A stretch of 9,163 nucleotides of DNA from Holophagales bacterium. Lineage in GTDB: Bacteria > Acidobacteriota > Holophagae > Holophagales > Holophagaceae. Shown one piece after another: positions 1 to 5,256 of this stretch (positions are counted from its first letter, which is position 1; each line of letters begins with the position of its first letter). Position numbers and translations under genes: made by a program. Where the stretch lies: positions 1-9,163 of the forward strand of contig JAITCJ010000085.1 of assembly GCA_031283145.1 (NCBI GenBank), written 5' to 3'. The notes under the pieces are model-generated. The model searched no databases. It saw nothing but the letters and a program-made list of their open reading frames with translations, and was not told the DNA's origin.

Positions 1-1494
1 TTATCTGAAATGCTCGTTTCTTTGGAAATTTCAGGCAAGGCCGAAAAAGGAATTGATATTGATATTGATTCCCCTGAAGGCGATAAATTCAACGATCCTG
101 TGCGCATGTACCTGAAAGAGATGGGTACCGTTCCGTTGCTGAAGCGCGAAGACGAAGTTGAAATTGCCAAGCGTATTGAAGTTGGTATCAGGGGCGTAAT
201 GAGGTCTCTGTCCCGCAGCCGCTTGGCGTCTAGTTTATTGATTGATATTGGTAAAATGCTGAAAGAAAACCCTGGCAAGATCCGTGAAGTGGTTGGATTA
301 TCTGATGAGGTTGACGAGGATGAAGACGCAAGCACTACTTCGGCAACTCAGCATGTTCACCATCAGTTTGAAAAACTCCTGGTGTACGACCAAGCCCTTC
401 AGGATTTACTGAATGAAAAGATTTCCGCTAAAACACCTTCAAAGAAGAAGAACCTTGAACGCGAAATCCTCTTTCGCCGCGCGCGCATTAGCAGACAAAT
501 ACGCCGCCTTGGTTTGAATAGTCTTGCCGTTACACGCCTGATAGATAAAATCACTAAACAGCATGATAAAGTTAGAGAAGGAGAGCGCCGTCTCAGAGAA
601 CTGAAAGACCGCATCGGGAACCCAGTATTTGCGTCTCTTAAAGAAAAGTACAAAAAAGAAATTGATGTCATTGCCATTGAGCTAAAACGCTTTTTTGAAA
701 GGTACGAGACTAACAGCGAAAATTTCCACGCAGACTTTCAAAGACTTAAACATGCGGAAAGTATAAGCCGTGCGGCAAAAGCTGAATTGATTGAAGCGAA
801 TTTGCGCTTGGTTGTATCCATAGCCAAAAGGTACACCAACAGGGGTTTGCAGTTCCTTGATCTTATCCAGGAAGGCAACATAGGCCTCATGAAAGCTGTT
901 GATAAGTTTGAATACTCAAGAGGATTTAAATTCAGCACTTATGCTACCTGGTGGATTCGCCAAGCCATTACAAGAGCTATTGCGGACCAGGCTCGTACAA
1001 TCCGTATTCCGGTTCACATGATTGAAACCATCAACAAGCTGATACGAACTCAGAGAGAATTAGTACAAAAGCTTGGCCGGGAGCCTATCAGCGAAGAAAT
1101 CGCGAAAGCTATGGACATGCCCGTCTCCAAGGTACGAAAAGTAATGAAGATAGCGCAAGAACCAATTAGTTTGGAAACCCCTATCGGTGAAGAAGAAGAC
1201 AGCCATTTGGGTGATTTCATTGAGGACAAGGCCGTAATATCCCCTGTTGAGCAAGTCGTTCAACAGAGGCTAAAAGAAACTGTAAACTCTGTACTTCAAA
1301 CTCTATCAGAGCGGGAAGAAAAAGTTTTGCGCTTGCGATTTGGCGTTGGCGAGGAAGCCAACGAACATACACTGGAGGAAGTCGGCAGCGAATTTGCCGT
1401 AACCCGTGAACGCATCCGGCAGATTGAATCTAAAGCATTACGGAAAATCCGCCATCCGCGATATTCAAAAACATTGAAAGCCTTTTTAGGCTGA
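1..1494 (+). CDS. rpoD: RNA polymerase primary sigma factor RpoD (sigma-70), 5' end outside window
   Basis: This is the housekeeping sigma factor, which gives RNA polymerase promoter recognition and melting. The frame is open from base 1 (Leu-Ser-Glu before the first ATG at 10), so that ATG is probably internal and region 1.1 lies to the left. Numbering from that Met: region 1.2 is at about 28-60 ([16 protein letters not shown]); the variable non-conserved region follows to about 255; regions 2.1-2.4 are at about 257-330, with [12 protein letters not shown], the [17 protein letters not shown] core-binding segment and the aromatic melting segment [15 protein letters not shown]318 and T321 match the -10-reading Gln and Thr of E. 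coli region 2.4. Region 3 is at about 338-415. Region 4 is at about 425-490, with the -35 helix-turn-helix [20 protein letters not shown] and the usual [14 protein letters not shown] end. No frameshift or missing motif is seen. The gene converges with motB 16 bp away. Confidence 0.97.
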   Translation, partial: LSEMLVSLEISGKAEKGIDIDIDSPEGDKFNDPVRMYLKEMGTVPLLKREDEVEIAKRIEVGIRGVMRSLSRSRLASSLLIDIGKMLKENPGKIREVVGLSDEVDEDEDASTTSATQHVHHQFEKLLVYDQALQDLLNEKISAKTPSKKKNLEREILFRRARISRQIRRLGLNSLAVTRLIDKITKQHDKVREGERRLRELKDRIGNPVFASLKEKYKKEIDVIAIELKRFFERYETNSENFHADFQRLKHAESISRAAKAELIEANLRLVVSIAKRYTNRGLQFLDLIQEGNIGLMKAVDKFEYSRGFKFSTYATWWIRQAITRAIADQARTIRIPVHMIETINKLIRTQRELVQKLGREPISEEIAKAMDMPVSKVRKVMKIAQEPISLETPIGEEEDSHLGDFIEDKAVISPVEQVVQQRLKETVNSVLQTLSEREEKVLRLRFGVGEEANEHTLEEVGSEFAVTRERIRQIESKALRKIRHPRYSKTLKAFLG

Positions 1495-1506
1495 CAGATT
1501 TTTTTT
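1479..1506. terminator. Short hairpin with T-run between convergent rpoD and motB
   Basis: AGCCT (1479-1483), loop TTTT and AGGCT (1488-1492) form a 5-bp stem overlapping the rpoD stop codon. Six bases later comes a run of eight T (1499-1506). On the other strand the same DNA reads A8, stem, then T-rich sequence, so it could end both the rpoD and motB transcripts. The stem is short and its distance to the T-run is longer than in a classical intrinsic terminator, so the call is tentative. Confidence 0.4.
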
Positions 1507-1510
1507 GGTT

Positions 1511-2188
1511 CTAGCGGCTATCAACACGTTGAAAACGAAACCTCACCTGGCGGGTCATGCTTCGCCCTTCAGGCGAGGATGCATCGCTTTCAACAACAGA
1601 ATCACCTCGAGACTCAGGAATTATGATGGCCGGATCCATTCCTAACGATACAAGTTTCCTTGCTACTGCCTGAGCGCGCTCACCACTTAAAGTCCAGGCA
1701 TCACCCCCATTAAGACGTCTCTCCCGCGGAGCCGTGTGTCCCTCTATCACTATGTTATATCCAGGGTATTCATTGCTCAGTGTAACAATTCGATCCAAGT
1801 AGGGTTGAAAATCAGGGTTAAAAACAGCGCTGCCCTCATCAAAGAGAATACTGCCTCTGAATGTGACTACACGCAGGCGTACGCCTTCATCAGACCCCTC
1901 TTCAACTTTCATGTCGGCAATCAGTTTTTCCAGGTCGGCGGCCTTATCCGGCTCCGGCCCTAAGGAACCGGGCAAAATGCCATACCCATGCGCAGCCGTA
2001 CTCTTAAGCCCCAGTTCTTTTCTAAGCGCTTGAATCAGGGCGCTGGAATTAGAGGTGTCAATCTGTGTGTAAGAATAAACGAAGGCGAAAAAAGCCATGA
2101 GCTGAACCATAAGATCCGCGAAAGTTATGAGCCACATATTTTCTAAATGGCCGCCCTTTTTCCGCCATGTTTCAAAAAAATCATGCAA
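1511..2188 (-). CDS. motB: Flagellar stator protein MotB (OmpA-like), TTG start
   Basis: MotB pairs with MotA in the inner membrane to form the ion-conducting stator and anchors it to peptidoglycan. With the start chosen here the protein has 225 residues: a basic cytoplasmic N-terminus, one membrane helix at about 19-40, and an OmpA/MotB peptidoglycan-binding domain at about 112-222 with LSGERA at 167-172. The ion-binding aspartate is D25 in the TFADLM motif. The usual GHTD of the family reads GHTAP here (150-154), a small deviation. The frame is open to a TTG at 2233, but that has no ribosome site and would overlap motA by 53 bp. The TTG at 2186-2188 follows AAGGAG by 6 bases and overlaps the motA end by only 8 bp, the usual coupled arrangement. 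Whether the motor runs on H+ or Na+ cannot be told from this. Confidence 0.93.
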   Translation of the reverse strand: MHDFFETWRKKGGHLENMWLITFADLMVQLMAFFAFVYSYTQIDTSNSSALIQALRKELGLKSTAAHGYGILPGSLGPEPDKAADLEKLIADMKVEEGSDEGVRLRVVTFRGSILFDEGSAVFNPDFQPYLDRIVTLSNEYPGYNIVIEGHTAPRERRLNGGDAWTLSGERAQAVARKLVSLGMDPAIIIPESRGDSVVESDASSPEGRSMTRQVRFRFQRVDSR

Positions 2189-2957
2189 CAGGCTCTCCTT
2201 GGGTATTTCTATATATCCTCTGTTTTGGCGCAAGGAAAGCGTTTAAGTGTTCTTCTATTCGGGATGGATTCATCCCTTCCTGAATCCCCATAATACCTTC
2301 GCGCATCAATATCTTGTTTTTAGCTTCCTCCTGGCTTCTGAATTCAAGTTTGCCAGCAACTGGCAGCGCGAAAAGATACGCGATAATAGCTCCCCACAGT
2401 GTTGACAACAAAGACAGAGCCATAGCGGCCGCTAATTTCCCCGGATCTTCGGCGCTGGCAAACAACTGCACCATACCAAACAAAGTTCCGACCATGCCAA
2501 ATGACGGCGCGGTAATGGCAATAAATCTAAACACATCTTGTCCTGTATTGTGGCGATCCAGCGTGGATTGTATTTCAGCGTTAAGCATATCATTGATTTT
2601 AGCCGTATCAATGTGGTCAATGACCATACGTAAACCCATAGCCAGAAATTTATCGTCAGGCATGTGATTTTCCAAAGCCAAAAGACCTTCACGTCTGGCT
2701 CTTTGACTAAGGCTCACAATAAGCATTACCATGTCCCGCCTATTTTGTGAGTGCGTGAAAAAGGCCTTTGTGGCAACAATAAATGAGTGAAAAATTTTTG
2801 AAAGCGGAAAACGAATAAATGTTGACGCAACAATCCCGCCAACAACAAGGATAATGCTCTTGGTATGAAAAAACGCGCTGGGATTTCCACCTTCAAGCAC
2901 AGCAAAGGCAAAAAGGCCAATTCCAATTAAAAAGCCAAGAAGGGTTCCAATATCCAT
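2181..2957 (-). CDS. motA: Flagellar stator protein MotA (PomA-like)
   Basis: MotA is the four-helix inner-membrane subunit that with MotB converts ion flow into flagellar rotation. It has 258 residues from the chosen ATG, a normal length for the PomA-like short MotA group. Helices are at about 3-20, 34-49, 147-170 and 184-207, with the large cytoplasmic loop between helices 2 and 3. The loop holds SQRARREGLLALE (84-96), whose R88 and E96 correspond to the charged residues that contact the rotor protein FliG. P160 in ITAPSFGMVGTLFG and P199 in FALPVAGKL match the two conserved functional prolines. The frame continues 10 codons upstream, but the ATG at 2955-2957 has AAGGA 8 bases before it and gives the usual MDIGTLLG N-terminus. 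It lies 26 bp after scpB and overlaps motB by 8 bp. Confidence 0.95.
   Translation of the reverse strand: MDIGTLLGFLIGIGLFAFAVLEGGNPSAFFHTKSIILVVGGIVASTFIRFPLSKIFHSFIVATKAFFTHSQNRRDMVMLIVSLSQRARREGLLALENHMPDDKFLAMGLRMVIDHIDTAKINDMLNAEIQSTLDRHNTGQDVFRFIAITAPSFGMVGTLFGMVQLFASAEDPGKLAAAMALSLLSTLWGAIIAYLFALPVAGKLEFRSQEEAKNKILMREGIMGIQEGMNPSRIEEHLNAFLAPKQRIYRNTQGEPVA
2195..2200 (-). promoter_or_regulatory. Ribosome binding site that fixes the motB start
   Basis: AAGGAG on the minus strand inside the 3' end of motA, 6 bases before the TTG at 2186-2188. No comparable site precedes the upstream in-frame TTG at 2233, and the ATG at 2183-2185 on this strand is in another frame. This supports the shorter motB and translational coupling to motA. 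Confidence 0.75.
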
Positions 2958-2983
2958 AATAAAGGTCCTTACAACTATAATTA

Positions 2984-3625
2984 TCAACTGCCGTTAGGCT
3001 CAACACCGGAAAGCAATTTGATATCAGGCATTGTTGTTTCCAGTTGAGCAAGAGCCTGCGCCTCTAAATTATTATCGCCAAAATCAGATAATTTTGGCAA
3101 ATCCTGAATATCCCTAAGTCCAAAATGCAGCAAAAAAACTGTTGTAGTAACATACATCATAGGCCGCCCCACAACATGCTTACGACCGGATGGCAGAATT
3201 AATTCTCGTTCCAACAGGCTTTTAATTTGATTGGAAACAGACGTAACACCGCGCAGTTCACTTATTTCCGGCGCGGTTATAGGCTGCCGATACGCAATTA
3301 TCGCCAATGTCTCCAACTGAGCTGGAGTCAGGCGTCCGCTCCGCAGCGTAGTAACTAATTTCGCAACCAACTCTGTGTATTCTGGTGCTGTGGCAAGACG
3401 CCATCCGCCTCCAACTTCCAGCAAACGAACACCTTTTGGAGGATGACAACGTTCGGATAACGCTTCTATACCCTGACGAATCACTCCTTCGCCCAAACCG
3501 GTAAGTTCCCTCAGACGCTCCAAAGTAAGAACCTCACCCGTGGCAACGAAAAGAGCTTCCAGCGCGCCTATCAGGTCGCCCCCTTCTCTCCAGAGCGGCT
3601 CACGATAAAAAGTGTCCTCTATCAT
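2984..3625 (-). CDS. scpB: Segregation and condensation protein ScpB
   Basis: ScpB is a dimeric winged-helix protein that binds the kleisin ScpA in the SMC-ScpAB complex, which compacts and separates replicated chromosomes. The 213 residues show the expected two winged-helix domains, at about 15-80 and 100-165. Family signatures are LTPAQLETLAIIAYRQPIT followed by APEISELRGV (99-126), then GRPMMYVTT (153-161) and FLLHFGLRDIQDLP (164-177). The ~35-residue C-terminal tail is variable and acidic in part, as usual. The start ATG overlaps the psd stop as ATGA with no clear ribosome site, so translation is probably coupled to psd. In many bacteria scpA lies directly upstream; here psd takes that place and scpA is not in the window. 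Confidence 0.95.
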   Translation of the reverse strand: MIEDTFYREPLWREGGDLIGALEALFVATGEVLTLERLRELTGLGEGVIRQGIEALSERCHPPKGVRLLEVGGGWRLATAPEYTELVAKLVTTLRSGRLTPAQLETLAIIAYRQPITAPEISELRGVTSVSNQIKSLLERELILPSGRKHVVGRPMMYVTTTVFLLHFGLRDIQDLPKLSDFGDNNLEAQALAQLETTMPDIKLLSGVEPNGS

Positions 3626-4476
3626 AACTTGCCCAGGCGTTGACCAACTTTAACAACGCCTTGTTGTTTTACGGGCTGCCAGCTATCGGCTTTTGATCCG
3701 CCAACAAGCATGACAACCGTAGAGCCAAATTGAAATAAACCTAAATCATCGCCGGGAGAACAAGACAAATTGGATACGTCTAAACCGCCATCCTTTGACA
3801 GCTTGCGGCCTTCTAACCAACGTTCATCCAGAACACACCCGCCAACATGCGTTGCGCCTATCAGCACGCACGCGACTAACAAACCGCTATCATGACCCCT
3901 TCCCTCCGCAAGCCAAACCGCACGGCGGTTCCGTTCATATAGCCTATGCACATGGTTTGCGCTTGCATCATTTACCGGCCAAAGTTCGCCCTCCACCTTG
4001 CTTATCGCTTGTACTTCGCCTTCGACAGGAACATGAATGCGATGGTAATCTTTCGGGCTTAAGTAAAGTGTTAGAAAGTGTCCTCCTTCAAATCGTTCAG
4101 GCAGTGGTATGTGTTTAAGCAGCTCTTCTAAACGATAAGTCAGTCCTTTTGCCTGTATCAGCATTCCGGACTGAATACGGCCTAACGCAATAAGGCGGCC
4201 ATCCACGGGACAATTTATTGCGCCAAATACCATTTCATCTTGTGGGCGTAATCCAGACGCAAGCCGACGGGTAAAGAATTCTTGAAAACTTCTGTACTCT
4301 TCAAGAGGTTTCTCCGCTTCACTCAAATCCACTTTGTAATAACGAACAAAGTGGCGTAAAAGGGTTCTCTGAATTTTTTTTGGTAAATGCCTTGATGCCG
4401 CCCAGCCTACACAAACAGAAGCCAACTTCTTTGGGTAAAATCGCAACAAGTTAAGTGAGAGAGGCCAATCGCTCAT
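3622..4476 (-). CDS. psd: Phosphatidylserine decarboxylase proenzyme
   Basis: Psd decarboxylates phosphatidylserine to phosphatidylethanolamine at the inner membrane, the last step of that branch of phospholipid synthesis. The 284-residue proenzyme cuts itself before a serine that becomes the pyruvoyl cofactor; here that is S252 in FQFGSTVVML, in the FGST form of the LGST motif. This would leave a beta chain of about 251 residues and an alpha chain of 33. D92 (CPVDGRL) and H148 (DYHRIHVPV) complete the Asp-His-Ser set known from E. coli Psd. Other signatures are SFQEFFTRRL (63-72) and LIGATHVGG (205-213). The partner synthase pssA is not in the window. This is the first gene of the minus-strand cluster. 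No ribosome site precedes the ATG, and the predicted promoter is so close that the mRNA may be nearly leaderless. Confidence 0.95.
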   Translation of the reverse strand: MSDWPLSLNLLRFYPKKLASVCVGWAASRHLPKKIQRTLLRHFVRYYKVDLSEAEKPLEEYRSFQEFFTRRLASGLRPQDEMVFGAINCPVDGRLIALGRIQSGMLIQAKGLTYRLEELLKHIPLPERFEGGHFLTLYLSPKDYHRIHVPVEGEVQAISKVEGELWPVNDASANHVHRLYERNRRAVWLAEGRGHDSGLLVACVLIGATHVGGCVLDERWLEGRKLSKDGGLDVSNLSCSPGDDLGLFQFGSTVVMLVGGSKADSWQPVKQQGVVKVGQRLGKL

Positions 4477-4485
4477 AAAAATTAC

Positions 4486-4514
4486 ATTATCAAAAGCGGA
4501 GTAAAAAAAGTCAA
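4486..4514 (-). promoter_or_regulatory. Sigma-70 type promoter of the psd-scpB-motAB cluster
   Basis: On the minus strand, TTGACT (4509-4514) and GATAAT (4486-4491) are separated by exactly 17 bases; each hexamer matches the consensus at five of six positions. The start point expected about 7 bases after the -10 box falls near 4478-4480, only 2-4 bases before the psd ATG. A small dyad, AGCTA TTT TAGCT at 4522-4534, lies just upstream of the -35 box and could be a protein site or chance. Confidence 0.7.
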
Positions 4515-4666
4515 GTAGGCGAGCTATTTTAGCTTTGAAATACTTTTCAGTTAAACTCCAAGACTCAAATTATTTAGACATCGCCGCTTCAAGACCTTTT
4601 ATTATGGGGCCTAGTCATTTAACTTTGCCATTGTTTCCGGATTTATGTCAAGCGAATCCGCGGATA

Positions 4667-4766
4667 TATAGCCAGTCAACTTTAAAATCATCCTGTTTAT
4701 CAAAGTGTGGGGCACTTCGTTTCAAGGCTGCGCCTTCGTTACGTGAGCCGCCGACAGGAATGGAGA
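4667..4766 (+). repeat. Left inverted arm of the palindromic element
   Basis: It pairs with 5081-5179 on the opposite strand, with three single-base or short indels and a few substitutions, about 92% alike by eye. It carries an inner small hairpin AAGGC TGC GCCTT and ends in GCCGCCGACAGGAATGGAG. Confidence 0.8.
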
Positions 4767-4780
4767 CAAATCGCCGTTGG

Positions 4781-5031
4781 CACTGGCGCTGCCAGGCAGC
4801 GACAGTGACTTTACGACGATTGATACCAAATCACATTGCTGTTGTGCAAAAGCGGCAGCGCAACATGCCGCAAACAGCCGCATTCGCACGACCATTTGTA
4901 GCATTGGCAATGGGAACTGGTATGATACCAAGTCGCGTTCAATTGACATTGAACGCTAAAGCGCCAAAGTTTTTGAAAAACAGGGAAACTCTGATTTTTC
5001 AAAAACTTGCGGGCGGCGATTGCTCGCCGCC
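4781..5031. repeat. Row of small hairpins inside the palindromic element
   Basis: Successive dyads seen: 4781-4807 (CACTG, CGCTGC / GCAGCG, CAGTG, one mismatch); 4852-4871 (GCGGCA/TGCCGC), which competes with 4840-4865; 4918-4930 (TGGTAT G ATACCA); 4935-4956 (GCGTTCAAT TGAC ATTGAACGC, perfect); 4967-5008 (14-bp arms AAGTTTTTGAAAAA, then CAG/CTG); 5012-5031 (GGCGGCGA TTGC TCGCCGCC, perfect). A direct repeat TGATACCAARTC occurs at 4821-4832 and 4923-4934. Such density is far above chance for 250 bp and suggests selection for folding or repeated insertion of short palindromes. Confidence 0.75.
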
Positions 5032-5080
5032 ATACCAACCTGCAATCAAACGTAATGCCGTTTGATTGCAGGTTGGTATG
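5031..5080. repeat. Perfect 22-bp inverted repeat with 6-base loop
   Basis: Arms 5031-5052 and 5059-5080 are exact reverse complements around TAATGC; each begins or ends with CATACCAACC/GGTTGGTATG. It shares its first base with the preceding GC hairpin and directly touches the right outer arm at 5081. No T-run follows on either strand, so it is not a standard intrinsic terminator. Confidence 0.9.
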
Positions 5081-5179
5081 ACTCCATTCCTGTCGGCGGC
5101 TCGCGTAACGAAGGCACAGCCTTGAAACGAAGTGCCTCCCATTTGGATAAACAGATGATTTTAAAGTTGACTGGCTATA
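5081..5179 (-). repeat. Right inverted arm of the palindromic element
   Basis: Inverted copy of 4667-4766. It contains the direct repeat AACGAAG twice and the hairpin AAGGC ACA GCCTT. The compensated change of the inner loop (TGC against ACA) leaves the small stem intact in both arms. Confidence 0.8.
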
Positions 5180-5203
5180 AGCGCAACCTCCGGAAAGGCA
5201 CTC

Positions 5204-5251
5204 TCAATGAACCTGAAAAACAGAGCGCAACCTGTTTTTCAGGTTCATTGA
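5204..5251 (-). terminator. Perfect 20-bp hairpin right after ppdK, probable transcript end or 3' stabiliser
   Basis: Arms 5204-5223 and 5232-5251 are exact reverse complements around AGCGCAAC. The hairpin starts five bases after the ppdK TAG. The stem contains A5/T5 tracts but no T-run follows it, so it could end transcription, protect the 3' end, or both. Its core (5216-5242) recurs with three differences at 8308-8334, after the small gene. AGCGCAACCT also occurs as a direct repeat at 5180-5189 and 5224-5233. Confidence 0.6.
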
Positions 5252-5256
5252 CATAA

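Larger units (their letters stand above)
4667..5179. repeat. Palindromic element with ~100-bp inverted arms, MITE-like or structured repeat
   Basis: Most of the 780-bp gap between psd and ppdK is one composite inverted-repeat structure. The outer arms (4667-4766 and 5081-5179) are inverted copies that begin with TATAGCCAGTCAACTTTAAA at both outer ends. The ~313-bp centre is filled with smaller hairpins. No open frame in it resembles a protein, so it is not an intact insertion sequence. The outer bases show no obvious target duplication; a TTTCCGGA octamer recurs inverted farther out (4634-4641 and 5189-5196), so homology may extend a little beyond the given ends. The 4515-4666 stretch to its left shows no gene. 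Confidence 0.7.

Noticed and set aside
2314..2667. Plus-strand 117-codon frame opposite motA
   Set aside because: Antisense to a well-matched MotA; no start signals.
4535..5065. Long plus-strand open frame (176 codons) across the palindromic element
   Set aside because: It runs through the left arm and the hairpin row, has no ribosome site, and no family features; the inverted arms and palindromes explain the sequence better.
5031..5080. 22-bp palindrome as intrinsic terminator or CRISPR repeat
   Set aside because: No T-run follows, and there is no regular repeat-spacer pattern anywhere in the window.
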